Of a stretch of 64,000 nt of DNA, positions 1 to 7,773 are shown one piece after another (positions within the stretch are counted from its first letter, which is position 1; every line of letters starts with the position of its first letter). Origin of the DNA: Bacteroides sp. (GTDB lineage: Bacteria; Bacteroidota; Bacteroidia; Bacteroidales; P3). The stretch spans positions 1 to 64,000 of the forward strand of contig JAMPIH010000002.1 in the NCBI GenBank assembly GCA_023662825.1, written 5' to 3'. The notes under the pieces are model-generated. The model did not search any database. It saw only the letters and a program-made list of their open reading frames with translations, and had not been told where the DNA came from. The position numbers and the translations under genes were made by a program.

Positions 1-68
1 ATAATCTTTAGTTATCGGTTGTTGGCCAAATCCTAAACCTTTATACTTGGATAATAAATCCTATAACC

Positions 69-998
69 ATGACACAAGAGACAAAAACAATCACGGAGGC
101 CATCAAGACATTCTTATGGCATTGCAGATTTGAAAAGGGATTGGACGAAAAGACGATTCAGGCGTATAGGGTTGACTTGCGGCAAGTGACGGAAATTGTG
201 GGTGAGCAAACTGATATATTCGCGCTGATGAAAACCGATATCAAACAATATCTCCAATCCATCGCCCATTTCAAACACAAGACCATCAAGCGGAAGGTCG
301 CGACATTACGCTCCATGTTGAACTATCTGGAATGTGAATACGATGATTACATCAATCCGATGCGCAAGATGCAGATTAAGATGAAGGAACCTATGCGGCT
401 ACCTATCGTAATGACTATTGAAGAAATACGCCATATGATTGATTTTCTGTATCTCCAACCTGTCCGATATGCGAAAGGAACGTACTCATACATGGCAACT
501 ATTCGGAATATCGCCGTTATCGAATTGCTCTTCGCTTCCGGCATGCGGGTCAGCGAGTTATGCAACCTCCGGAATAAGGACGTTGATATGGCGAGTGGAG
601 AAGTGCGTGTTATCGGAAAAGGGAATAAGGAACGCATTATCCAGGTCTGCCAACTAGAAACTTTGCAGGCTCTCCGACAGTGGATAGAAATAAAAAATGG
701 CGCAAACAATCCGCAGGCACCATTCTTTATAAACCGTCTGCAACGAGGATTATCCACACAGTCGGTACGTCAAATGGTGCGGCATATTGTTTCGGTCACA
801 GGCATCGAAAAACATGTTACACCGCATACCTTCCGCCATACGTTTGCAACCCTGCTGTTGGAAGAAGATGTGGATGTCCGTTACATTCAATGTCTGCTTG
901 GCCATAGTTCCATTGCTACAACACAGATTTACACGCATGTCAATCCGAGCAAACAACGGCAGATCTTGCAGTCTAAACATCCGCGGAGACGAATTTGA
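69..998 (+). CDS. Tyrosine recombinase (XerC/XerD-like integrase)
   Basis: Site-specific DNA recombinase of the tyrosine family, 309 aa. The N-terminal half (about residues 8-100) matches the SAM-like core-binding domain and the C-terminal half the catalytic domain. The catalytic set is complete: Arg160 (in GMRVSEL), Lys184 (GKGNKE), His253 and Arg256 (PHTFRHTFAT), His279 (LLGHSS) and the nucleophile Tyr288 (TQIYTHV). The size suits XerC/XerD or a Bacteroidales Tsr/Mpi-type invertase. It sits at the edge of a surface-glycan locus, and in Bacteroides such recombinases often invert capsule promoters. I found no pair of inverted repeats flanking a promoter nearby, so the substrate is unknown. 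A housekeeping Xer role is also possible. Confidence 0.9.
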   Translation: MTQETKTITEAIKTFLWHCRFEKGLDEKTIQAYRVDLRQVTEIVGEQTDIFALMKTDIKQYLQSIAHFKHKTIKRKVATLRSMLNYLECEYDDYINPMRKMQIKMKEPMRLPIVMTIEEIRHMIDFLYLQPVRYAKGTYSYMATIRNIAVIELLFASGMRVSELCNLRNKDVDMASGEVRVIGKGNKERIIQVCQLETLQALRQWIEIKNGANNPQAPFFINRLQRGLSTQSVRQMVRHIVSVTGIEKHVTPHTFRHTFATLLLEEDVDVRYIQCLLGHSSIATTQIYTHVNPSKQRQILQSKHPRRRI

Positions 999-1363
999 CT
1001 AGTAGAGGCTTTCTTAAGGCTGAACTTCGATGGTTTGTACCTTGTAGTCATGGGCCGCTGGAGAGGCAGGTTACCAACGATGAAGTATGGATTTCGTAAC
1101 GAGGGGAATGGTTTGTATGCTTCGTTGATGTATGAATTACAGAAAATTAGAGATGAGAAAAGGAATGGGGTGACATAAATGCATACGCCAAATGGAACAA
1201 AATCTTTGAATGAGTTTTTCTGGCTGTTTATTGAGTGAATTTTGTTTCCCATTTGTTTTTGATTATCTTAGTCGTGTATAAATAATAACCCGCACTTTTC
1301 ATGAAAAGTGTTGTGGATCTATTCCGAAACTATGGAGATGGATGGGGTTGAATTAAGAAGCTT
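999..1363. other. Intergenic region between recombinase and glycosyltransferase
   Basis: These 365 bp hold no convincing gene. The only open frames lack recognisable domains, and composition becomes AT-rich from about 1140. The one clear structure is the 18-bp palindrome at 1293-1310, 53 bp before the next start codon. No TAnnTTTG -7 box was seen directly upstream of the glycosyltransferase. Confidence 0.6.
1293..1310. repeat. Perfect 18-bp palindrome upstream of glycosyltransferase
   Basis: CACTTTTCATGAAAAGTG is identical to its reverse complement. Its symmetry and its place 53 bp before the start of the glycosyltransferase gene suit a dimeric regulator site. A hairpin in the leader or a recombinase half-site pair are alternatives. 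Confidence 0.6.
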
Positions 1364-2425
1364 ATGAATAATGAGAAAGGTTTGGCTCAGACGCAACCAT
1401 TGGTAAGCGTGATGATGATAGCATACAACTCAGCATGCTATATTGAGGATGCCATACAAGGGGTGATGGGACAGAAGACGAACTTTGCCGTGCAGTTGGT
1501 TATCGGCGATGATTGCAGTACAGATAACACCCAAGAGATTTGTGAAAGATGGGCGGCGAAATATCCAGGCAAAATTCTGTTGTTGAAGAACGAGAAGAAT
1601 CTGGGCATTTCGAGGAACTACCAGAATGTTTGGAAACATTGCACGGGAAAATATATAGCTCCTCTTGATGCAGATGATTATTGGACGGATCCCGACAAAC
1701 TTCAGAAGCAGGTTGATTTCTTAGAGAAGCATCCTGATTATGCGATGTGTTTTCATAGGGTACTTTGCTTTTATCAAGAATCGGGGGAAAAAAGGAAGTC
1801 GATACCGCTTGCAAAAGAAACTTACACACTGGAAGAACTGTCCAAAATGAATTTCATTACTCATTTTTCTGTGGTGGAGCGAAAGGCTAATTGTCCCGAG
1901 CTTCCCGATTGGACCATGGATACTAATTGCGGGGATTATGCTTTTTCGCTTATACAGGCCACAAAAGGGAAGATACGTTATTTTGACAAAGTGATGGGCG
2001 TATACCGGAAACACGGTGATAACGCTTGGGCCAATTCGCACGATATGCCCAAGGAAGATCCCGTCACTATCCGCGAGCGAGCCATCGCTTATTTGGAAGG
2101 GCAAGGTGGTTTTCCCGAAGCGGTGGAATCCCTCAAGACGGCTTGCGTGAACGGCTATTTGAGTTGGCTGAACTATGCCGGCAAATCAGATGAGAGAAAG
2201 AAAACACCGAAGGAGGCGGCCTACGTGGACAAACTGCTGCAACACGCACAGATTGGCCTGCAAAAGTATCGGCAGACATGGATGGAGGAGGAAATCTACC
2301 GGCAACGGATGCGCTTGCAGGCGAATAGACAAGGGGTGAAGAATCTCTTGAAAGATATGCTGAAGACAAGTTACGGCTATGTAACCCGCTGCATCCCTTT
2401 GCCAAAACCGGCGGGAGCGAGGTAG
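1364..2425 (+). CDS. Family 2 glycosyltransferase
   Basis: Predicted inverting sugar transferase with a GT-A fold, 353 aa, acting at the cytoplasmic face of the inner membrane on a surface glycan. The N-terminus has the GT2 signature: VSVMMIAYNS at about residues 14-23, then VIGDDCSTDNT, and a metal-binding DADD (LDADDYWTDPDKL). The C-terminal third (about 240-353) has no recognised domain. It has no obvious membrane segment. It is the only + strand gene of the glycan locus and ends 1 bp from the end of the convergent gene 2427-3308. Donor and acceptor cannot be deduced. Confidence 0.88.
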   Translation: MNNEKGLAQTQPLVSVMMIAYNSACYIEDAIQGVMGQKTNFAVQLVIGDDCSTDNTQEICERWAAKYPGKILLLKNEKNLGISRNYQNVWKHCTGKYIAPLDADDYWTDPDKLQKQVDFLEKHPDYAMCFHRVLCFYQESGEKRKSIPLAKETYTLEELSKMNFITHFSVVERKANCPELPDWTMDTNCGDYAFSLIQATKGKIRYFDKVMGVYRKHGDNAWANSHDMPKEDPVTIRERAIAYLEGQGGFPEAVESLKTACVNGYLSWLNYAGKSDERKKTPKEAAYVDKLLQHAQIGLQKYRQTWMEEEIYRQRMRLQANRQGVKNLLKDMLKTSYGYVTRCIPLPKPAGAR

Positions 2426-2426
2426 C

Positions 2427-3308
2427 CTACACTTTCATCCTCTCGAAAACGTCGATATACGACCCCGGCGTGATGTTGTAGATTTTAGCGTTTTTGCACT
2501 TCGCGTATCTTTCTAAATCCGAATAGGAATTTAGGGCGATAGCGATACTTTCCAAAACCAGACTCAGATGGGCTGTTTGGTGAACGTTGGACGACGCACT
2601 GTCATAATAGTGCCGATCATCAATCATTACCTCGTTGTTGTCGTTGACCCACAGCTCTTTAATCCAAGAGTGATCGGCGCCTGCAAGATAAATGTTCTTG
2701 TATCCCATACGAAGGCAGTGAGCAATGGAAGGAACCAAAACGTTACGAGGAGAGGGCAATCCCCAACCTCGTTTCACACAATGATTAACAAACGAATCAA
2801 AGCCTGAAACCTTGGTCATGTTAAAAAACCTGACGTGGATATATGGGTTTTGTTGCAGTATTTTATGCTTTTCACGCCAAAGAGGTTGTTTTTTTGCTGA
2901 AAAAGGTACAAAGACAAAAAATTTCCACGTTACTTTTTGGGCAATGACATCAAAGGTTGTGCTAGAACCGCTATCATTGAAAAAGGCTGGATCGGCAAAA
3001 ACATGGTATTGGGGTCTGATCTCGGTAAAGATGGGGGATTTACAGGCATGATTCACTGTAAGGCGGTCTTTGGATTCCCAAAACAAACGTTTTTGATCTA
3101 AGAAATCTTTTAGGGATGGTCCATTGGCAAGAATGACGACATCTTTGCACAAACTTTCCGAGACGTTGACAGAGGTCTTCTTAGAGAAACATAAGACCTT
3201 CAGAAGGCTCGCAAGAGTATTGAAAAAAACTCCCGACCATATGTATAGGCGCTCAAGGTTAGGTGCACTCGAAACAAAATATTTCTTTTTATCAGTTTTT
3301 TTGTCCAT
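2427..3308 (-). CDS. DUF115/Maf-like protein, candidate pseudaminic acid transferase
   Basis: 293 aa. A Rossmann-like motif VVILANGPSLKDF at about residues 53-65 matches the NGPSL motif of DUF115/MAF proteins and of GT42 (CstII-type) sialyltransferases. A second family-like block, GYKNIYLAGADHSW, lies at about 205-220, with a conserved-looking histidine-rich stretch after it. Maf proteins transfer nonulosonic acids such as pseudaminic acid to flagellin in Campylobacter and its relatives. This gene lies 75 bp downstream of pseI on the same strand, so I infer it uses CMP-pseudaminic acid. A neutral reading is 'DUF115 family protein'. It is AT-rich compared with the core genes. A weak -7 box (3332-3339) and a hairpin separate it from pseI. 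Confidence 0.65.
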   Translation of the reverse strand: MDKKTDKKKYFVSSAPNLERLYIWSGVFFNTLASLLKVLCFSKKTSVNVSESLCKDVVILANGPSLKDFLDQKRLFWESKDRLTVNHACKSPIFTEIRPQYHVFADPAFFNDSGSSTTFDVIAQKVTWKFFVFVPFSAKKQPLWREKHKILQQNPYIHVRFFNMTKVSGFDSFVNHCVKRGWGLPSPRNVLVPSIAHCLRMGYKNIYLAGADHSWIKELWVNDNNEVMIDDRHYYDSASSNVHQTAHLSLVLESIAIALNSYSDLERYAKCKNAKIYNITPGSYIDVFERMKV

Positions 3309-3331
3309 AGAGCCAGCAAAATATCAATGTG

Positions 3332-3339
3332 TAAAGGTA
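3332..3339 (-). promoter_or_regulatory. Possible -7 box for the DUF115 gene
   Basis: On the - strand this reads TACCTTTA, one base from TAnnTTTG. A TTG lies 18 bp upstream. The box is 23 bp before the start codon, so the gene may have its own promoter in addition to read-through from pseI. Confidence 0.4.
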
Positions 3340-3360
3340 TCAAAATTTTCAATATAACAA

Positions 3361-3379
3361 GAAGGATGATTCATCCTTC
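3361..3379. repeat. Short hairpin after pseI
   Basis: GAAGGATGATTCATCCTTC is a 19-bp palindrome with 9-bp arms and a single central base, just downstream of the pseI stop codon. It may act as a weak terminator or transcript-end stabiliser. The T-run after it is poor. Confidence 0.4.
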
Positions 3380-3383
3380 AACT

Positions 3384-4397
3384 TCAATCCACAAACTCCA
3401 TCCGCATCCGTTCTCCCGCTTTCAGATCCCGGTTCACGCGTTTTCCTAAAAGTTCAGGCAAATAGCGAGGGTGCAGGCCATAGCCGGGGCGCACGCTCCG
3501 CACGTTTTCTTCAGTAATGAGGTCGCCCTTCTTCATGTCTTGAGCCACATAAAGCGAACGCGAGAACTTACGTCCGTCCACTGGCGTGGAGTTTGTGGGA
3601 TATTCCACTTTTCCGAGAGCTTTCTCCACGCAGCGGATACCTTCCACCATAGCGGAGAACTCATCTTCCTGCATGGAAAACGCACTGTCGGGGCCACCTA
3701 TCGAACGGTCTATGATAAAGTGTTTTTCTATCATTTCCGCCCCCAGAGCCACCGCCCCCAGAGCCACATCCGACCCCGTGGTGTGGTCGGAAAGTCCCAC
3801 CTTGACACCGAAACGTTGCTTCATATCCGAAATGGTAAGCAGATTCGCATCCTCGATGGGCGCGGGATAGGCCGAGGTGCATTTAAGCAAGGTGATGTCG
3901 TCGCATCCCTCTTCCCTAATTGTATTCACGGCAAGCTCGATGTCTTCTATCGTGGCGATGCCCGTGGAAAGCACCACCGGTTTATGTTTGGACGCGATAT
4001 AGCGTATCAAGGGTATGTCGGTGATTTCGAAAGAGGCGATTTTGTAGATGGGATTTCCTAAATCTTCGAGGAAATCCACTGCCGTTTTGTCGAAAGGCGT
4101 TGAAAAACACAACAGCCCCTCTTTCCTGGCCGCCTCATAAAGTTCGGCATGCCATTCCCATGGTGTATAGGCTTCTTTGTAAAGATCGTACAGGCAATAG
4201 CCATCCCACAGGCCCCCGTGTATCAGAAAGTCTTCGTTACGGCAGTTCAAAGTAAGGGTGTCCGCCGTATACGTCTGCAATTTTATGGCATCCGCCCCTG
4301 CTTTTTTTGCGGCCCTGATGGTATCGAGAGCCGTTTTTTTGCGGCCATTATGGTTGGCGGACATTTCCGCCACAACCAAAGTTTTAGAACGAGCCAT
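3384..4397 (-). CDS. pseI: Pseudaminic acid synthase PseI
   Basis: Condenses 2,4-diacetamido-2,4,6-trideoxy-L-altrose with phosphoenolpyruvate to give pseudaminic acid (NeuB superfamily). 337 aa, the usual length. The N-terminal TIM-barrel domain has AEMSANHNGRKKTA at about residues 10-23 and the IKLQTY strand. The C-terminal SAF/antifreeze-like domain starts at about 285 (GRKFSRSLYVAQDMKKGD). The block GGPDSAFSM is typical of PseI; NeuB and LegI differ there. It overlaps pseH by 14 bp and is the last gene of the coupled operon. The six-gene context supports pseudaminic rather than legionaminic or sialic acid. Confidence 0.93.
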   Translation of the reverse strand: MARSKTLVVAEMSANHNGRKKTALDTIRAAKKAGADAIKLQTYTADTLTLNCRNEDFLIHGGLWDGYCLYDLYKEAYTPWEWHAELYEAARKEGLLCFSTPFDKTAVDFLEDLGNPIYKIASFEITDIPLIRYIASKHKPVVLSTGIATIEDIELAVNTIREEGCDDITLLKCTSAYPAPIEDANLLTISDMKQRFGVKVGLSDHTTGSDVALGAVALGAEMIEKHFIIDRSIGGPDSAFSMQEDEFSAMVEGIRCVEKALGKVEYPTNSTPVDGRKFSRSLYVAQDMKKGDLITEENVRSVRPGYGLHPRYLPELLGKRVNRDLKAGERMRMEFVD

Positions 4398-4968
4398 ATT
4401 GTTTTGAATTGTTCTTTATTTCGTTTATCTCTTCCAAAGAAAAGCAAGCGGGATTGAAGCATCCCACTAAAATCCTGTCCTCACTTTTCCCCTCCGTCAA
4501 GTAATATCCTTTCAATCGACCTTCCACTATCCAACCTGCCCGCAGATAAGTCTTGATAGACGGAATATTGGAAGCATACATTCCTCCGTACAACCTCCGT
4601 ATTCCATATTTTTCGAAAGCCATACGGGTACCGAGTTCTATCGCCTCAGAGGAATAACCTTTTCCATGATAATCAGCATCGCCTATCAATGTAGCCAAAT
4701 CCGAGATGCCGTGTTTTTTATTGATGGGGCCCAACTTAACCGTTCCGATAATCCGGTGTTGGTCCTTAACAAAAATTCCGAATGTATAATTGGTCTGTGT
4801 TTCTGCTCCTTCACGAATGGAATGCGTCAGTTCCTGTTTGGTTATCTTGCGCCCTGAATTGGTATAATAACGCATCAATTCGGTGTTCTCAAACCAAAGC
4901 ATCATATCATCCGTAACATCATTTTCCGTCAACTGTTTTAAATAAAGCCTTTCGCCGAAAATATCCAT
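4384..4968 (-). CDS. pseH: PseH, UDP-sugar 4-N-acetyltransferase (GNAT)
   Basis: Predicted to acetylate the C4 amino group of the UDP-altrosamine intermediate with acetyl-CoA, the third step to pseudaminic acid. 194 aa with a RimJ/RimL-type GNAT fold: an N-terminal strand GERLYLKQLTENDV, a central strand IIGTVKLGPIN, an acetyl-CoA loop around YHGKGYSSEAIELG (about residues 96-109) and the motif SNIPSIKTYLRAGW. The GNAT family is broad, so the exact substrate rests on its place between pseG and pseI. Its start directly follows the pseG stop codon, and its end overlaps the pseI start. Confidence 0.87.
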   Translation of the reverse strand: MDIFGERLYLKQLTENDVTDDMMLWFENTELMRYYTNSGRKITKQELTHSIREGAETQTNYTFGIFVKDQHRIIGTVKLGPINKKHGISDLATLIGDADYHGKGYSSEAIELGTRMAFEKYGIRRLYGGMYASNIPSIKTYLRAGWIVEGRLKGYYLTEGKSEDRILVGCFNPACFSLEEINEIKNNSKQYGSF

Positions 4969-5937
4969 CTATAAAGTCTTAAAGAGTGAAACATAATGCA
5001 TTCCGATACCCGAGAAAAGTCCTGTTGCCATCCCAAAGACAAAATCGGTTAACTCCGGCAGATTCTCAGAATATTCCCCTGGCAATTTTTCCAGCGGATA
5101 TATCCAACCATGTGCTTTCATCATTTCGTAAAATCCTCTTTGATTGTCCACATACCAACCTGCCGCCACTTTCGCTCCGCAGGCCAAAGCCTCCATACAC
5201 ACCGAACTTGCCGAACAAAACACCGCATCCGCTTGGGTAAAGACTTCGGCCATTTCCTCAGCGGAGAGTCTCGAACGATAGTGTACACGGGAATCCTGCT
5301 CCATAGGCTCTTTAGGCCTATAGCCATCGCCTGTAACGGCGATGATTTCGCGCACAGACGGAATTTGCGTCAACCGTACTGCAAAACGTCCGGTAAAGTC
5401 CATGGCGTCGCTTCCTCCAAAACAAACAGCCACCTTTTCCATCCTGTCATTCCGATGTGAAGGCCCACGTTTCGCCGCTTCCAAGAATGGACGGCGCAGC
5501 AATGCCCACTCCAATCCCAGGCACAGCCGGGTATAGGGCTCCACATCCAACAAGGAGGCTTTATCGATTCCGTGGTTTACCACCACATCAGCCACATAAT
5601 GCCTGTCGTGCATATCGTCTATGCATACCAATCGGCATCCTTTGGCTTTGATGGCCTGTTGATATTCGGTGGTATAGAAATAATTGTCGAGAACAACGAT
5701 CTCATCGCCGCGCAAGCGTTCCAGAAACAGATCAAAACGGGTTTCATCGGCGGGCAGGGATTCCAGTCGGCAGACCTCCGAGGCCTCGTGGATTTGATAT
5801 TCCGTAGGGGTCTGTGTAAAAAAAACACAGTCGAAATCCTCCTTCAGCATATCCGCCAAAGCCAAGGTTCGGATAAAATGCCCGTATCCGATAGTCGTAT
5901 CTGCGTCTGCCCGGAAATAGACCTTACTTCTTTCCAT
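4969..5937 (-). CDS. pseG: PseG, UDP-sugar hydrolase
   Basis: Removes UDP from UDP-2,4-diacetamido-2,4,6-trideoxy-altrose, the fourth step of pseudaminic acid synthesis. 322 aa with a GT-B fold. The N-terminal motif FRADADTTIGYGHFIRTLAL carries the conserved Gly-His of PseG. A second Rossmann-like domain starts near residue 165 (VAVCFGGSDAMDFTGRFAV), followed by FCSASSVCMEALACGAKV. The last 20 residues differ from the usual family ending, which may reflect divergence or a shifted frame near the end. The start overlaps the pseF end by 14 bp, which implies translational coupling. Confidence 0.9.
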   Translation of the reverse strand: MERSKVYFRADADTTIGYGHFIRTLALADMLKEDFDCVFFTQTPTEYQIHEASEVCRLESLPADETRFDLFLERLRGDEIVVLDNYFYTTEYQQAIKAKGCRLVCIDDMHDRHYVADVVVNHGIDKASLLDVEPYTRLCLGLEWALLRRPFLEAAKRGPSHRNDRMEKVAVCFGGSDAMDFTGRFAVRLTQIPSVREIIAVTGDGYRPKEPMEQDSRVHYRSRLSAEEMAEVFTQADAVFCSASSVCMEALACGAKVAAGWYVDNQRGFYEMMKAHGWIYPLEKLPGEYSENLPELTDFVFGMATGLFSGIGMHYVSLFKTL

Positions 5938-6607
5938 ACCGCAGCGTGTATTTCATTTCCGCCAACTTCCAGTCGGTTTCCGTATCGATGTCCTGCACGC
6001 AGGATTCATCCATCACGATACCGCCAGTCTTGCCCGTTCCGGCAAACCACGGTTCAATCTTGTACCAATAGAAAGTGCCCGTGTCGTGATATTCCTTGGG
6101 TAAATCCTGGCTACGGGCGTTTTCGTATTCAGGCCAATGCCTCCGTATCCCACCTTGTTCATCCAGATCCAGACAGCGCCAAATCGGATACGAAAAAGCA
6201 ACCACAGGATAAACCATTGAAAAGTCGGAAGACAACAAACGCCCGTAAGCTTCTGCTATATGCCTGCCGGTAACAAGCGGCGCCGTGGCATAGATACAGC
6301 ACATGTTCGAGAATCGCCGGCCTTGCTTTTCGTAACAGGAAAGCACTTCGCGGAGCACATCGGCTGTGGTGGCAAAATCGTCTGCCGTGGCCGAAGAACG
6401 CATAAAGGGTACCTGGGCCCCATAACGACGTGCCACTTCGGCGATTTCCTCATCATCGGTAGAAACCATCACCTCCTCGAAAAGCCCCGATTCCAGAGCC
6501 GCCTCGATAGAATATGCCATAATGGGTTTTCCCAAAAAGTCCCGGACGTTCTTGCGCGGAATCCTTTTGCTTCCCCCTCTTGCCGGAATAATCGCGATGT
6601 TTTTCAT
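5924..6607 (-). CDS. pseF: Pseudaminic acid cytidylyltransferase PseF
   Basis: Activates pseudaminic acid with CTP to CMP-pseudaminic acid, the donor for the glycosyltransferase. 227 aa. The nucleotide-binding N-terminus IIPARGGSKRIPRKN (about residues 5-19) is diagnostic of CMP-nonulosonate synthetases. Further conserved blocks are SIEAALESGLFEEVMVSTDD and ATAPLVTGRHI. It overlaps pseC by 4 bp and pseG by 14 bp. By sequence alone it could also be a NeuA or LegF enzyme; the operon decides in favour of PseF. Confidence 0.92.
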   Translation of the reverse strand: MKNIAIIPARGGSKRIPRKNVRDFLGKPIMAYSIEAALESGLFEEVMVSTDDEEIAEVARRYGAQVPFMRSSATADDFATTADVLREVLSCYEKQGRRFSNMCCIYATAPLVTGRHIAEAYGRLLSSDFSMVYPVVAFSYPIWRCLDLDEQGGIRRHWPEYENARSQDLPKEYHDTGTFYWYKIEPWFAGTGKTGGIVMDESCVQDIDTETDWKLAEMKYTLRYGKK

Positions 6608-7773
6608 TTTCCGATATACGCAAGAACTTTTGCTATCACATAATCTTGCTCCTCATCCGTCAATGTGGGATACATAGGCAGGCTCAGGCAATGTGCATAG
6701 TAGTTTTCCGACACGGGAAGCGATACCCCCGCGCTGCCATGTTCCCTATAATACGGCATGGTGTGGAGTGGCACATAATGAACCTGGGCATAGACTCCGT
6801 TTTCGCGCAGAAAGTCGTACAAACCCCGACGGTCTACCACCTGTATGATATACAGATGGTAGGCATGGAAAACATTGTCCGCTACAAACGGACAGCGAAT
6901 CTTCTCCGCATAGGGCGCGAAGGCCTCCGTATAGCTTGCGGCGATTTGCTGTCTACGTTGCAGGCCTCTTTCCGCCCGCTTCAGCTGCGAAATACCCAAC
7001 GCCGCCTGAAAATCGGTGATACGGTAGTTGTATCCCAATTCATGCATCTCATAATACCAACCGCCTTCATCTTTCTTCTGCAGAACGTCGGGATTTTTAG
7101 TGATTCCGTGCGTCCTATACAGGCACAAGGATTCATAGAGTTCCTTATCGTCGGTGGTCACCATTCCCCCCTCGCCCGTAGCGATATGCTTGACGGGATG
7201 AAATGAAAAAACCGCCAAATCAGCAAATCTCCCGTTCCCGCAACGTTGCTGCGTGCCTGTCTTATCAACGAAATAACCGCCGGGAGCGTGGCAGGCGTCT
7301 TCCAATATCCACAGACCGTATTTGTCGGCCAAGGCGCGGAATCGTTCCAAATCCACGGGATAGCCGCCGAAATCCACAGGGACGATACCTTTATAGGTTC
7401 CCAGAGGAGCGGCGGACAGCATTTCTTCCAACTTCTCCACATCCATCACGTAGGTATCCTCGTTGATGTCGCAAAAGACCACCTCTCCGCCGCAGTAGCG
7501 GATACAATTGGCACTGGCGGCGAAAGTTACCGGAGTCACGATTACCTTGTCGCCGGGTTTCACGCCCAAAGCCACCGCCGACAGATGCAATCCCGCCGTG
7601 GCGTTGTTGACAGCCACGGCATACTTCGCACCGACATAATCGGCAAAAGCCCGTTCGAACTCCGAAATCTTGGGACCTTGTGTCAGATAGTCGGACTGCA
7701 AGGTTTCGACCACTGCGGCAATATCTTTGTCCGTGATATGCTGACGACCGTAGGATATAGGTTTGCGTATCAT
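6604..7773 (-). CDS. pseC: PseC, UDP-sugar 4-aminotransferase
   Basis: PLP-dependent DegT/DnrJ/EryC1-type aminotransferase that aminates the 4-keto sugar made by PseB, using glutamate as amino donor in the family. 389 aa. The N-terminal motif RKPISYGRQHITDKDIAAV is typical of PseC. The PLP lysine lies in SFHPVKHIATGEGGMV at about residue 195, and the conserved GYNYRITDFQAALG block follows. Start and stop each overlap the neighbouring gene by 4 bp, so pseB-pseC-pseF are translationally coupled. Confidence 0.93.
   Translation of the reverse strand: MIRKPISYGRQHITDKDIAAVVETLQSDYLTQGPKISEFERAFADYVGAKYAVAVNNATAGLHLSAVALGVKPGDKVIVTPVTFAASANCIRYCGGEVVFCDINEDTYVMDVEKLEEMLSAAPLGTYKGIVPVDFGGYPVDLERFRALADKYGLWILEDACHAPGGYFVDKTGTQQRCGNGRFADLAVFSFHPVKHIATGEGGMVTTDDKELYESLCLYRTHGITKNPDVLQKKDEGGWYYEMHELGYNYRITDFQAALGISQLKRAERGLQRRQQIAASYTEAFAPYAEKIRCPFVADNVFHAYHLYIIQVVDRRGLYDFLRENGVYAQVHYVPLHTMPYYREHGSAGVSLPVSENYYAHCLSLPMYPTLTDEEQDYVIAKVLAYIGK

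Noticed and set aside
3384..4397. Sialic acid (NeuB) or legionaminic acid (LegI) synthase
   Set aside because: The GGPDSAFSM block and the full pseB-C-F-G-H set point to pseudaminic acid.
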